Shown here one piece after another: positions 9,720-20,539 of a DNA stretch of 64,000 nucleotides. The stretch spans positions 20,282-84,281 of the forward strand of contig NZ_JPRS01000013.1 of NCBI RefSeq assembly GCF_000738085.1, read 5' to 3'. A program made the position numbers and the translations under genes. This stretch comes from Cryobacterium sp. MLB-32. GTDB lineage: Bacteria; Actinomycetota; Actinomycetes; Actinomycetales; Microbacteriaceae. A model generated the notes under the pieces. The model was given only the letters and a program-made list of their open reading frames with translations, had not been told where the DNA came from and did no database searches. Every line of letters starts with the position of its first letter. Positions within the stretch are counted from its first letter, which is position 1.

Positions 9720-12103
9720 GCCACGACCTGCGGCTGGTCGCACCGGCCGCCGCCGCCTGGTTGACGTCGGGAATCCTGATCGCGGTCCCCGATCTGAGCG
9801 TACCGGCGGCCGTGGCCTGCTGGATTGTGGCCGTGGCGAGCCTGGGGACGATGCTGGTGATACGCCGACCGAGATGGCGAACGCTGTGCGGCGCGCTGGT
9901 CGTCTGCGGCGCTGTTGCGGGCCTGGTGGCCGTTGTCGTCGGCGTCACCGCGTCCGCACGTCTCCCGGCGAGCCTGCGTGACGCCGCGTCGGGCCACCAG
10001 ACCGTGACCATCACGGCGACCGTCTGGTCCGTACCGGTTCCTGCGAGGAGCTTCGGACGATCCAGCTCGGTTGATGGTGGTAGCGCACGTTTTCGCGCCA
10101 CCATCGCGAGTATCAGCCATCGGGGAGACACGACGATGGTCTCCGTGCCGATCGTGGCCTTCGCGCCGACACCGGTGGGTTCGTCGCGTACCCTGGCGAT
10201 CGGGTCGACGGTGCGACTGATCGGCACGCCCCGTGTGACGGATCCGGGAGACAGCGCGGCGGCGCTGTTCTTTTCGCACTCTCGGGCCGAGGTCGTTGCC
10301 GAGGCGCCGTGGACGCTGTCGTGGGCGAACGACCTGCGGTCAGGGTTCTCCGTGGCCGCAGCCACGTTGCCCGGAGAAGGGGCCGACCTGCTCCCGGGAC
10401 TGGCGATCGGGGACACGAGTGCGGTCACGCCCGAGCTGAACGACGCCATGAAATCCAGCGCGCTCAGCCATCTCACTGCCGTGTCGGGAGCGAACTGCGC
10501 CATCGTCATCGCGTCGATCATGCTGCTTGGTGCCGTGCTGGGGCTCCGACGCTGGGCGCGGATCGCGTTGTCGCTTGCGGCTCTCCTCGGATTCGCCATC
10601 CTGGTGACGCCAGAACCGAGCGTGCTGCGTTCGGCCGTGATGGCCTCGGTGACTCTCGTCTCGATCGGAATCGGGCGCCCGGGGCGCGGCGTGGCCACTC
10701 TCGGGCTGTCCGTGGTCATCCTGCTGGTCAGTGATCCGTGGCTGTCCCGCAATTATGGTTTTGCCCTGTCGGTGCTGGCCACGGCCGGACTGCTGGTCAT
10801 CGCCGGTCCACTCGCCCGTGCGTTGTCCCGATGGATGCCGACAGCGCTTGCGCTGATCATCTCCATTCCTTTCGCCGCGCAGCTCGCCTGCCAGCCCGTT
10901 CTCCTGCTTCTGAATCCGTCGATTGCGCTGTACGGGGTTCCGGCCAACCTTCTGGCGGCGCCCGCCGCCCCGATCGCCACGGTGATCGGCCTGATCGGGT
11001 GTCTCCTTCTTCCCGTGCTGCCGGGCGTCGCGCGCGGTCTGATCGCGGCGGCGTGGGCGCCGTCGGAATGGATCGCGGCCGTGGCGACGACCAGCGCGGC
11101 GCTGCCAGGGAATCGGCTGCCGTGGCTCGAGGGATTCGCCGGCTTTCTGCTGCTGTCCCTCGGTACGATTCTGGCCATCGCTCTGCTGCTGCGCCGCCGC
11201 GACGGTCGCCGCCGTCGCTGGCCCGCGGCCGTTCTGGCCGTGTTGCTGGCCGGCGGGGGCGGTTATGCCGGGAGTCTTGCGGGAGCGGGGCTGGGGCGCA
11301 CTCTTGCCTTTCCCGACCGGTGGCAGATAGCGGCCTGCGACATCGGGCAGGGCGATGCCGTGCTTGTCAGAGACGGCGAGCAGTATGCGCTCATTGATGT
11401 CGGTCCGGATCCAGCGCTCCTCACGGAGTGCCTTGAGGGGCTCCACGTAGCCCGCATCAACCTGTTGGTTCTCACGCACTATGACCTTGACCATGTGGGT
11501 GGTCTGGATGCCGTGATCGGACGCGTCGATCATGCGCTCGTCGGGATCCCCGAGAACGCCCAGGACGCGGGCCTGCACGAGCGCCTGGCGGCCGGCGGGG
11601 CCGACGTTCGGCAGTCGGCCCGGGGCGACTCGGGTAGCCTGGGCAGCCTGGCCTGGCGCATCCTCTGGCCCGTGTCCGGATCGACGCGAATGCAGACCGG
11701 TAACCCCGGCAGCGTCACGATCGAATTCGAGGGCGGAGGCCTTCGTTCGATCTTTCTCGGCGACCTGGGGGAGGAGGCCCAGGACGCTTTGCTGCGGGCA
11801 TCGCCGCCGGGCAGCGTCGACGTCGTCAAGGTGGCGCATCACGGGTCCTCCGACCAGAGCGCAGCCCTCTATGAAACCCTCGCGGCCCGGGTGGGTCTGA
11901 TCTCCGTGGGTTCAGACAACACGTACGGGCACCCGACTCAGCGCCTGCTCGATATTCTGCGCGGGGTCGGAACGGAGATCGAACGCACCGACCTGGAAGG
12001 GCTCGTCGTGGTGGCGCGTGCCGACGACGGTGCACTCAGCGTGTGGTCGGAGCGGGTTGCGTCGGCGGACCGGCTGTCCCAGGCATCGGCGAGAGGAGGA
12101 TGA
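9716..12103 (+). CDS. comEC: ComEC/Rec2 family DNA uptake channel
   Basis: A 795-residue membrane protein proposed to form the channel that passes single-stranded DNA through the cytoplasmic membrane in transformation. The N-terminal part carries hydrophobic segments and a soluble domain. The central competence domain has LTAVSGANCAIV, and further membrane helices extend to about residue 530. The C-terminal metallo-beta-lactamase-like domain shows HYDLDHVGGLD, AHHGSSDQS and the GHPT element, consistent with a nuclease-like fold. It starts with GTG overlapping the comEA stop. The opposite-strand flippase stop lies only 24 bases beyond the comEC end. Confidence 0.92.
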   Translation: MSHDLRLVAPAAAAWLTSGILIAVPDLSVPAAVACWIVAVASLGTMLVIRRPRWRTLCGALVVCGAVAGLVAVVVGVTASARLPASLRDAASGHQTVTITATVWSVPVPARSFGRSSSVDGGSARFRATIASISHRGDTTMVSVPIVAFAPTPVGSSRTLAIGSTVRLIGTPRVTDPGDSAAALFFSHSRAEVVAEAPWTLSWANDLRSGFSVAAATLPGEGADLLPGLAIGDTSAVTPELNDAMKSSALSHLTAVSGANCAIVIASIMLLGAVLGLRRWARIALSLAALLGFAILVTPEPSVLRSAVMASVTLVSIGIGRPGRGVATLGLSVVILLVSDPWLSRNYGFALSVLATAGLLVIAGPLARALSRWMPTALALIISIPFAAQLACQPVLLLLNPSIALYGVPANLLAAPAAPIATVIGLIGCLLLPVLPGVARGLIAAAWAPSEWIAAVATTSAALPGNRLPWLEGFAGFLLLSLGTILAIALLLRRRDGRRRRWPAAVLAVLLAGGGGYAGSLAGAGLGRTLAFPDRWQIAACDIGQGDAVLVRDGEQYALIDVGPDPALLTECLEGLHVARINLLVLTHYDLDHVGGLDAVIGRVDHALVGIPENAQDAGLHERLAAGGADVRQSARGDSGSLGSLAWRILWPVSGSTRMQTGNPGSVTIEFEGGGLRSIFLGDLGEEAQDALLRASPPGSVDVVKVAHHGSSDQSAALYETLAARVGLISVGSDNTYGHPTQRLLDILRGVGTEIERTDLEGLVVVARADDGALSVWSERVASADRLSQASARGG

Positions 12104-12126
12104 GTTGATCTGCCGAGGCGGGTACA

Positions 12127-13515
12127 TCACCGGACGGAGTCTCCGCTCAGTGGTGCCTCTGAGGCGACGTCCTGCGCGGCCGTTGCGCGGCGCAGGGCGA
12201 GGTCGCGGTACACGTACCAGAGGTTGGGGAAGATCTGGCAGATCAGCACAGCCGCGGAGGCGCCCGCCACGGCCCCCGCCGCGCCCCACAGCGGGATAAG
12301 CATGAACGAGAGACCCAGGCTGATGGGGACCATCACGATGACGGGTATCACCTGGAACCGAAGTCCCTTTCGGTCCGTCATGTACATTCCGAACGGGTAC
12401 TTGGCGGCCTGGAGGCCCACGAACACCACGAACATCACTAACAGCAGCGGGTCGAGAACGATCTTGCCGCTCGAGACGAAACCCGCTACCCAGGGGGACG
12501 CCAGGGCGAGAATGGTGCCGAGGGTGAGGCCACCCAGCAGAAACCACAGCGTTGGAGCGAGCGGAGACTCCACGGAGCCCGTTGACCGCGCCCGGGCGTA
12601 GATGGGCCAGAGCGCCACGCCGGCCGCCGCGATGGTCTGCAGCACGATGCCGAAAAGCTGGGACGCCAGGTTGTAGGTGGCAAGCTCGTGGCTGGTGGAC
12701 AGGTGTGCGAGAAGCAGACGGCCCGTCTGCATGGAGAGGGGCATGGCCAGCATTTGAACGAGCATCGGCCAGGCCAGGCCCAGCGCAGGCACGCTGCGCA
12801 CGCTGCGCAGGCGCGGTATCTCTCGAATTGCCCGGCCCACCTGAGGCGCGAGGGCGCGGCTGGCCATGAGAAGGCAGACGGCGGAGACCAGTCCGCTGGC
12901 GATGTAGGAGAGAACGGAGATGTAGGTGCCGGCGGGCACGGAGAATGCGATGAGAAGGGCTATCGACAGCAGCATGAACGGAGCGATGATCGACTGGCTT
13001 GCGACCTGGGCGCTCGTCTTCCGAAGCCCCACCAGCAGTCGCTGGCCCACGGTGAGGGGCAGCACGAGTCCGAAAACGGCCAGGCATGCCGCCGCCGCGA
13101 GACTTCCTCCGTCGGGGAGGAGGCCGGCACCGAGGAGTATCGGCCACCACCCCAGCAGGTAGAAGCCCACGGCGGCCGCCACGATCAGGGTGCCGGACAC
13201 CAACAGGATACGGAAGGCAGTCACGATGACGCGGCGCACATACGCGTCGGTGCGCACGGAATCCGAGCCGGACACGGCATTGATCACCACCGCGGCAATG
13301 CCCATATCGGCGAAGGGCAGCAGGGCCGGCAGGGTGGTGAGCAATCCGTATTGGGCGTACGCGTCCGTGCCGAAGTTCGCGATGATCAGTCGACCGGTCA
13401 AGATGCCGAGCACGCCCGACAGCCCGACGACGAGGATCTTGGCGGCTGCAGTGGTTCCGACCGTCGCCAGCATGCCGCCGGGACGGGCCCGCCGGGAAGA
13501 CACCTGCTTGGTCAC
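12127..13515 (-). CDS. Polysaccharide flippase (Wzx/MATE-like MOP superfamily)
   Basis: A 462-residue integral membrane protein with about twelve to fourteen hydrophobic segments, starting with GTG (MTKQVSSRR). Its N-terminal region, AAKILVVGLSGVLGILTGR, and the following FGTDAYAQYGLLTTLPALLPFADMG-type block (residues about 48-73) match the O-antigen/teichoic-acid flippases of the MOP superfamily, which move lipid-linked glycans across the cytoplasmic membrane. No glycosyltransferases or polymerase are adjacent, so the substrate is unknown. It sits alone on the minus strand between comEC and holA. MurJ is an alternative, but the cell-wall context and usual length of MurJ are absent. Confidence 0.78.
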   Translation of the reverse strand: MTKQVSSRRARPGGMLATVGTTAAAKILVVGLSGVLGILTGRLIIANFGTDAYAQYGLLTTLPALLPFADMGIAAVVINAVSGSDSVRTDAYVRRVIVTAFRILLVSGTLIVAAAVGFYLLGWWPILLGAGLLPDGGSLAAAACLAVFGLVLPLTVGQRLLVGLRKTSAQVASQSIIAPFMLLSIALLIAFSVPAGTYISVLSYIASGLVSAVCLLMASRALAPQVGRAIREIPRLRSVRSVPALGLAWPMLVQMLAMPLSMQTGRLLLAHLSTSHELATYNLASQLFGIVLQTIAAAGVALWPIYARARSTGSVESPLAPTLWFLLGGLTLGTILALASPWVAGFVSSGKIVLDPLLLVMFVVFVGLQAAKYPFGMYMTDRKGLRFQVIPVIVMVPISLGLSFMLIPLWGAAGAVAGASAAVLICQIFPNLWYVYRDLALRRATAAQDVASEAPLSGDSVR

Positions 13516-13667
13516 AACACCCTCGACTTCGACCTGGACACGAACCGATCACTCATACTCCGTGTATTCATAGCAGGAGAAGTCGCCGAAAAGAGGGCGA
13601 AGGCCGCCGATTGCGCTCGCCCGCCCGCGAAGTGGGGGTGGCCGGCGCGGCGTCGGTGAGGGCGGGT

Positions 13668-13673
13668 TAAGCT
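13668..13673 (+). promoter_or_regulatory. Putative -10 box TAAGCT of holA
   Basis: TAAGCT lies 25 bases before the holA ATG, leaving a short leader that contains an AAGGGAA ribosome site at 13688-13694. Unlike the leaderless genes nearby, holA would have a conventional 5' leader. Confidence 0.4.
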
Positions 13674-13698
13674 GGACATTGCAGTCGAAGGGAACGGC

Positions 13699-14745
13699 AT
13701 GGTCGTGAAAGCAACAGCAGGTCGGTCCGCAGCCAAGGGAAAGGCGGCTGCCGCCAAGACAGTGATCGCGCAACTGGCCTGGCATCAGGTTCGGCCCGCG
13801 CCGATCGTTCTTGTATCGGGTACCGAGACGTTCCTGGCGGAGCGCGCCATCCGCCAACTTCGGGATTTTCTGAAGCTCGAAGACCCGAGTCTGGAGATCA
13901 GCGACGTGCAGGCGGACAGCTATGCGCCGGGGGAACTGCTCACGCTGGCCAGTCCGTCATTGTTCGGTGAACCCCGCCTGATCAGGGTGAGTTCCGTCGA
14001 GAAGTGCAGTGACGTGTTCCTGGCCGAGGCCCTGGACTACCTGAGCAATCCGGCTGAGGACACGTATGTCGTGCTGCGGCACGGCGGGGGAGTGCGCGGT
14101 AAGCGTCTTCTGGACAGCATCAGGGGCGGGGAGGGCGGTGGCATCGAAGTCGTGTGCACCGAGCTCAAAAAAGACACGGAAAAGTATGAGTTCGCCTCCG
14201 CAGAATTCTCAGCCGTGGGAAAACGCGTCACGGCCAGCGCCCTGCGCTCCCTCGTCGCAGCATTCTCCGACGATCTCGCCGAGCTGTCGGCGGCGTGCCA
14301 ACAGCTCATCTCGGATGTGACGAGCGAGATCACTGAGACGACGGTCGATCGTTACTATGGCGGCCGCGTCGAAACGAATGCCTTCAAGGTCGCTGACGCC
14401 GCAATTGCGGGACGGAACGGTGAGGCCCTGCTCACCCTGCGCCATGCCCTCTCCTCCGGGGCCGATCCGGTGCCGATCGTGGCGGCCTTTGCGAGCAAAA
14501 TACGCACCATGGCCAAAGTCTTCGGCGCCCGAGGTTCCTCGGGCCAGCTTGCGTCGTCGCTCGGTCTCGCACCGTGGCAAGTGGAGCGAGCGCAGCGCGA
14601 CCTGCGCGGCTGGACAGACGAGGGCCTCGCGCGGTGTATCGAGGTCCTGGCCGAGACGGATGCCGGTGTCAAGGGTGCAGGACGAGACCCGGTCTTCGTG
14701 CTCGAACGCTTGATCGGCGTCATCGCCCGCCGCGGCCAGGGCTGA
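13699..14745 (+). CDS. holA: DNA polymerase III subunit delta
   Basis: The delta subunit of the clamp loader, which opens the beta sliding clamp on DNA. The 348-residue protein shows the HolA layout. The N-terminal AAA-like domain lacks a functional Walker A and begins after a basic leader (PIVLVSGTETFLAERAIRQL). A middle part follows (YVVLRHGGGVRGKRLLDSI), and the C-terminal helical domain includes the LSSGADPVPIVAAFASKIR region. AAGGGAA seven bases upstream supports the ATG. comEA-comEC-holA is a common actinobacterial order; here a flippase is inserted on the other strand. Convergent with the following membrane protein. Confidence 0.93.
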   Translation: MVVKATAGRSAAKGKAAAAKTVIAQLAWHQVRPAPIVLVSGTETFLAERAIRQLRDFLKLEDPSLEISDVQADSYAPGELLTLASPSLFGEPRLIRVSSVEKCSDVFLAEALDYLSNPAEDTYVVLRHGGGVRGKRLLDSIRGGEGGGIEVVCTELKKDTEKYEFASAEFSAVGKRVTASALRSLVAAFSDDLAELSAACQQLISDVTSEITETTVDRYYGGRVETNAFKVADAAIAGRNGEALLTLRHALSSGADPVPIVAAFASKIRTMAKVFGARGSSGQLASSLGLAPWQVERAQRDLRGWTDEGLARCIEVLAETDAGVKGAGRDPVFVLERLIGVIARRGQG

Positions 14746-14761
14746 CGTCCGCTCGGAGCTG

Positions 14762-15373
14762 CTACCGGTCAGCGACACCGATCGTGATGCCTGACCGCTG
14801 CAGGTAAAGCCAGATTCCCTTGTCGAATTCCGGATTGCCGCAGATGTCGGCGGTCACGCGAATGGGGAGTGTCGATGACCCGCCCGAGAGGTCGGCAGGT
14901 CTGGCCTGTGCCTCAAATGACCCGGGCAGCGTCGGGCAGTACTCCAGGATGACCCGCCCGGTGGGGTCCGAGAACTGCACCGTTACCGTCTGCTCCGGCG
15001 CGGGGACGAACAGTCGTGCCGTCACCATGCCGAGCACCAGAACGAGCCCGGTTGCGGCAGCGACGCCGGCCAGACGCAGCGCGAGGCGCCGCCGCCCGCT
15101 TGGGTGCGGCGCTCCTAAGGTCGGGCCGCCCCGCGAACCAGGCGCGGCCGAGCCGGCATAGAGAGCGGTACTGGTCAGAAGCAGGCCGAGGGCGATGGTG
15201 CCGAGGACCGTCCACCCGCTGTCCTGTGCGCCATTGAGTGGCACGAGCAACAGGCATGCCGTGAGGAGCGCGGCGCCCGCGGCTGCGAGAATGCCGCGAT
15301 AGCGGGCCTGGCTGCGCGGGGGGACCTGTGCGTCGGGCGCTCGCGGAGCTGGATCATTTGCTGAACTCATCAC
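14762..15373 (-). CDS. Hypothetical membrane protein
   Basis: A 203-residue protein of unknown function. It has a hydrophilic N-terminus, three hydrophobic segments (around ILAAAGAALLTACLLLVPL, VLGTIALGLLLTSTALYAG and LAGVAAATGLVLVLGMVTA), and a C-terminal part likely outside the membrane with two cysteines (EYCPTLPG, TADICGNPEF). Such a layout suggests an extracytoplasmic domain with a possible disulfide. The GTG at 15373 is taken as the start because TACACT lies exactly six bases upstream; the adjacent ATG at 15370 gives the same protein less one residue. I do not recognise the family. Confidence 0.75.
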   Translation of the reverse strand: MMSSANDPAPRAPDAQVPPRSQARYRGILAAAGAALLTACLLLVPLNGAQDSGWTVLGTIALGLLLTSTALYAGSAAPGSRGGPTLGAPHPSGRRRLALRLAGVAAATGLVLVLGMVTARLFVPAPEQTVTVQFSDPTGRVILEYCPTLPGSFEAQARPADLSGGSSTLPIRVTADICGNPEFDKGIWLYLQRSGITIGVADR

Positions 15374-15379
15374 GGCCAA

Positions 15380-15385
15380 AGTGTA
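15380..15385 (-). promoter_or_regulatory. -10 box TACACT (minus strand) of a leaderless transcript
   Basis: Read on the minus strand, TACACT-TTGGCC-GTG places the hexamer six bases before the start of the membrane protein at 14762-15373. Confidence 0.55.
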
Positions 15386-15444
15386 GCGGGATGGTGCGGT
15401 GCCTACGCAGCCCGAACGGGGGCCCAGTGCCCGACCACCGGGCA

Positions 15445-15474
15445 CAAAAAAGCCCCCGCCGTGAGGCGAGGGCT
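15445..15474 (-). terminator. Rho-independent terminator of rpsT
   Basis: On the minus strand AGCCCTCGCC, loop TCAC and GGCGGGGGCT form a ten-pair stem with one mismatch, followed by six or more Ts. It lies about 30 bases after the rpsT stop and is a textbook intrinsic terminator. Confidence 0.85.
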
Positions 15475-15502
15475 TCTGCGCTCGGATGAGCGATGAGGAG
15501 GA

Positions 15503-15766
15503 CTAGACGAGAGCTGAAACAGCCTTCGCGATTGCCGACTTCTTGTTTGCTGCCTGGTTCTGGTGGATGACACCCTTGCTGACGGCCTTGTCGAGCTTCT
15601 TCGACGCGATGCCGAGGCTGACGACAGCCTTGTCCTTGTCACCAGCGGCAACAGCGGTACGAGTCGCGCGGATGGCCGACTTGAACTCGCTCTTGACCGA
15701 CTTGTTGCGCTCCTGAGCCTTCTTGTTGGTGCCGATTCGCTTGATCTGCGACTTGATATTTGCCAC
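15503..15766 (-). CDS. rpsT: 30S ribosomal protein S20
   Basis: S20 is a small basic protein that binds 16S rRNA in the body of the 30S subunit. The 87-residue sequence begins [20 protein letters not shown], is rich in Lys, Ala and Ser, and ends [13 protein letters not shown], as in other S20 proteins. It is a stand-alone gene on the minus strand, followed by a strong terminator. It is about 300 bases from holA, a common neighbour in bacteria, with the hypothetical membrane protein between them. A possible promoter with TACGAT at 15835-15840 (minus strand) would give a leader of about 60 bases. Confidence 0.97.
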   Translation of the reverse strand: MANIKSQIKRIGTNKKAQERNKSVKSEFKSAIRATRTAVAAGDKDKAVVSLGIASKKLDKAVSKGVIHQNQAANKKSAIAKAVSALV

Positions 15767-15903
15767 GTTTATACGCTTTCGTTAGATTCTGGTTGGGATG
15801 CCGCTGAGCGATAGAGGGCGCTGCTACGGCGATAATCGTATGGGGTGGGACCCAACACGCAAGTCAACGGCCAACGATACCAGCAAGTTGGCCGCTTCGA
15901 CAA

Positions 15904-16692
15904 TCACGCGGCGGAATCCCCGAAACATTTGCGCTCGGTCAGCGTCTGAGCGACGGCGGTCAGGTGCTCGCTGAAGAGTTCGGGTTGCACGAGGCTGACC
16001 AGGTGCGTTGCACCCGGCACCACGATAAGCGTCCCGCGTCGGCAGGCCGCGAGGAACCGGTGCTCGTGAAGTCGGAAGTGGTCACGGGACCCGTTGATCA
16101 GCCAGACGGGGCCGGGGTAGGCCGCGAGGCTGCGCAGCGGTGTCAAGCGTCCTGTTGCCCGCAGGCCGGCATCCATCACGTCGAGGGCGACTCCACCCGC
16201 CATCACGTCGAGCGCGCCCTGCTGCGGCAGGAAGGCCCGGGCGATCGTTCTGTGCAGCAGGAGGCCTCGATCCGGCAGCCGACGGATGCCGCGGGCCAGC
16301 GCACGATAGCCCCCGAGGAGCGGACCCCGCGGAAGGGCGCTGCAGGAGGACGCCACCAGCCCGATCACTCTCTCGGGGTGGGTGGCCGCATAGTCGATGG
16401 CCCAGTACCCGCCCAGGGATAGTCCGACGAGCATCACTCGTCCGCCGAGAGACGTGACGCCCTCATCGATGGCTCGGCGCGCCGCCACCGCGGTGAAGGG
16501 TTCGCCCAACCGGGACCCGTGGCCCGGGAGGTCCACGGCAGCCACGGTGTGGCCACGCCCTCGAAGAACGTCGATCTGGTGCCGCCACATCGACGATGAT
16601 GTGCGGATGCCGTGCACCAGTAACACGGAGACGGGTACGGCGTCCGACGTCGAGGCCCTACTGGGCTGTGGCGCATCTCCCGGGGAGTCCAT
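15904..16692 (-). CDS. Alpha/beta hydrolase
   Basis: A 262-residue alpha/beta-hydrolase fold protein of unknown substrate. The HG oxyanion motif (LLVHGIR, residues 24-30), the nucleophile elbow GLSLGG (Ser92), a likely acid in NGSRDHFR (about residue 205) and the histidine in GATHLVSL complete a catalytic triad. The open frame continues far upstream, overlapping the next gene on the other strand. The ATG at 16692 is chosen because TATGCT lies exactly six bases before it and the protein homology-like part begins there. It is divergent from the amidohydrolase with only 63 bases between the starts. Confidence 0.85.
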   Translation of the reverse strand: MDSPGDAPQPSRASTSDAVPVSVLLVHGIRTSSSMWRHQIDVLRGRGHTVAAVDLPGHGSRLGEPFTAVAARRAIDEGVTSLGGRVMLVGLSLGGYWAIDYAATHPERVIGLVASSCSALPRGPLLGGYRALARGIRRLPDRGLLLHRTIARAFLPQQGALDVMAGGVALDVMDAGLRATGRLTPLRSLAAYPGPVWLINGSRDHFRLHEHRFLAACRRGTLIVVPGATHLVSLVQPELFSEHLTAVAQTLTERKCFGDSAA

Positions 16693-16698
16693 GCGGCC

Positions 16699-16704
16699 AG
16701 CATA
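16699..16704 (-). promoter_or_regulatory. -10 box TATGCT (minus strand) of the alpha/beta hydrolase
   Basis: Minus strand TATGCT-GGCCGC-ATG, the leaderless spacing. It is divergent from the promoter at 16744. Confidence 0.6.
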
Positions 16705-16743
16705 GCCACCTGCCCGCTCACACCGGCCCCGGGTGAAGATGCA

Positions 16744-16749
16744 TAGTCT
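16744..16749 (+). promoter_or_regulatory. -10 box TAGTCT of the amidohydrolase
   Basis: TAGTCT is followed by GGAGTG and ATG 16756. The spacing decides between the adjacent GTG 16753 and ATG 16756 in favour of the ATG. Confidence 0.6.
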
Positions 16750-16755
16750 GGAGTG

Positions 16756-17967
16756 ATGACTCCAGTGACTGCAATCATCAATGCCCATGTCGTTCCCGTT
16801 GCGAGTGCCGCCTTCGACGGGGGTACGGTTCTGCTGCAGAACGGACGGATCGTCGAGCTTGGCACCGACGTGACAATCCCCGCTGACGCGACGGTCATCG
16901 ACGCCGCCGGCAAGTGGGTGCTGCCCGGTTTCATCGAATCGCACGGCCATGTGGGCATTCACGAAGAGGCCAACGGATGGGCGGGTGACGATACCAACGA
17001 GATGACCGGTCCGAACATGGCGGCGGTGCGGGCCCTCGATGCAATCGACATCGATGATGAGGGATTCCGCGATGCCCTCGCGGGAGGCATCACCACCATC
17101 GTGGTCAAGCCGGGATCGGGCAATCCGATCGGCGGGCAGTCGGTGGCCATCAAGAGCTGGGGCGGTCGCACCATCGACGAACAGGTGATCAGCGACGCGG
17201 TGAGCGTGAAATCCGCCCTCGGCGAGAACCCGAAGCGGGTCTACGGCGACAAGAAGCAGACTCCGAGCACCCGGCTGGGCGTGAGCCTCGTGATTCGAGA
17301 AGCGTTCATCGCGGCCCAGGACTACGCCGCCGCGCGTGACGCGGCCGCCGAGAAGGGCGAGCCGTTCACTCGCGACCTGGGCAAGGAGACCCTGGCGCGT
17401 GTGCTGGCCGGAGAGCTCGCGTGGGACCAGCACGTGCACCGCCACGATGACATCGCCACCGCCATCCGGCTCGCAGACGAGTTCGGCTACCGTCTCGTGA
17501 TCAACCACGGCACGGAGGGGCACAAACTCGCCGATGTGCTCGCCGAACGCGGTATTCCGGTTATCTACGGCCCGCTGTTCACTGCCCGATCCAAGGTGGA
17601 ACTGCGTGACCGGGCATTCTCGAACCTCGTGGCCCTGGCCGCCGCCGGCGTGCAGGTAGCCATCACCACCGACCACCCCGTGGTTCCGGTCAACTTCCTC
17701 GTGCACCAGGCGTCCCTCGCCGTGAAGGAAGGGCTGCCGGTGCAGACGGCGCTTGAGGCCCTCACGGTCAACCCGGCGCTGATTCTCCGGCTGCACGAAC
17801 GGGTCGGATCGCTCGCTCCCGGGCTGGACGCCGACGTCGTCATCTGGTCCGGAGACCCGCTCGACGTGAACTCGCGTGCTGAGCTGGTGCTCATCGGTGG
17901 GGTCGAGGTCTACCGCTGGAGCGACGGTCGCGGCCAGGTCACGGAACGCGCCAGTCGGTTCTCCTAG
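16756..17967 (+). CDS. Amidohydrolase family protein (imidazolonepropionase-like)
   Basis: A 403-residue metal-dependent amidohydrolase. The N-terminal beta-sandwich leads into LPGFIESHGHVG with the metal-binding H-x-H (His63, His65). Further ligands are likely in DQHVHRHDD, VINHGTEGH and the TTDHPV aspartate motif. The C-terminus returns to the beta-sandwich with GLDADVVIWSGDPLD. This is the imidazolonepropionase/prolidase-like branch of the superfamily, but no histidine-degradation genes are nearby, so the substrate is not assigned. It is transcribed away from the alpha/beta hydrolase. Leaderless start as noted. Confidence 0.85.
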   Translation: MTPVTAIINAHVVPVASAAFDGGTVLLQNGRIVELGTDVTIPADATVIDAAGKWVLPGFIESHGHVGIHEEANGWAGDDTNEMTGPNMAAVRALDAIDIDDEGFRDALAGGITTIVVKPGSGNPIGGQSVAIKSWGGRTIDEQVISDAVSVKSALGENPKRVYGDKKQTPSTRLGVSLVIREAFIAAQDYAAARDAAAEKGEPFTRDLGKETLARVLAGELAWDQHVHRHDDIATAIRLADEFGYRLVINHGTEGHKLADVLAERGIPVIYGPLFTARSKVELRDRAFSNLVALAAAGVQVAITTDHPVVPVNFLVHQASLAVKEGLPVQTALEALTVNPALILRLHERVGSLAPGLDADVVIWSGDPLDVNSRAELVLIGGVEVYRWSDGRGQVTERASRFS

Positions 17968-18026
17968 CCGGTCTCGCACGTGGCGCGTAAGCGCGCCGGG
18001 TGCGGACATGAAAGAATGGGAAAACT

Positions 18027-19883
<1,857 letters not shown>

Positions 19884-19887
19884 AAGC

Positions 19888-20535
19888 ATGCGTCGAGCCA
19901 CTTTCACCGATGCGGCCGTGACCTATGGGGCCATCGGCGGCACCCTGGCGCCCGACCTCCTGCAGTACCCACCCACAGGCCACCGGCCCATGGAACGCAG
20001 CGTACGCCTCGGCAGCGGGGCCGAGCGGTTCGAGGTGGCCTCCAAGTTGCTGATGACCTGGGGTGTTCAGCGGCAGAGCGGCATGAACGTTACGGACCTC
20101 GAAGCGGGAACGGGGGTGCAGTACACGCCGGTGGAGTTCGCCTCCGACGGAACGCCACTGCCCGCCCGTCCGGCCCTGACGGACGAATCAACGTTCGCTG
20201 ATGACGGCACACCGTACATCGTGAACGGGATGACCGCCCAGCTCGAGATCAAGGTGGGTCCATTCACGGTGAAGGCGCCGGTTCGCGTGGTGTACGTCAT
20301 CGCCGAGGTCAATCGGGTGGGCTTCGCCTATGGAACGATGACGGGACATCCCGAGAGCGGAGAGGAATCGTTCATCCTGGACAGGCGAGACGATGATTCT
20401 GTCTGGTTCACGCTTCGTTCGTTCTCGCGTCCGAGCACCTGGTATTACCGTCTCGCCGCACCCTTCCTTCGGTTCCAGCAGGAGCGATTCACCCGGCGGT
20501 ATCTGCGCGCCCTTCATCCGGTCGGGGCGTTGTAA
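19888..20535 (+). CDS. DUF1990 family protein
   Basis: A 215-residue protein of the DUF1990 family, found mainly in actinobacteria and of unknown function. Family traits visible include the N-terminal TYGAIGGTLA, the central FTVKAPVRVVYVI strand, GFAYGTMTGHPESGEESF, and the C-terminal arginine-rich segment FQQERFTRRYLRAL. There is no signal peptide or membrane helix. It starts four bases after lepA stops and ends four bases before the hemW start, so the three genes are probably one operon, a common arrangement in this family. The open frame extends upstream into lepA, but that part is not conserved in character. Confidence 0.82.
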   Translation: MRRATFTDAAVTYGAIGGTLAPDLLQYPPTGHRPMERSVRLGSGAERFEVASKLLMTWGVQRQSGMNVTDLEAGTGVQYTPVEFASDGTPLPARPALTDESTFADDGTPYIVNGMTAQLEIKVGPFTVKAPVRVVYVIAEVNRVGFAYGTMTGHPESGEESFILDRRDDDSVWFTLRSFSRPSTWYYRLAAPFLRFQQERFTRRYLRALHPVGAL

Positions 20536-20539
20536 GCCC

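Noticed and set aside
15904..18009. 701-codon minus-strand open frame
   Set aside because: Only the part up to 16692 codes for the hydrolase. The rest lies antisense to the amidohydrolase and has no protein-like character.
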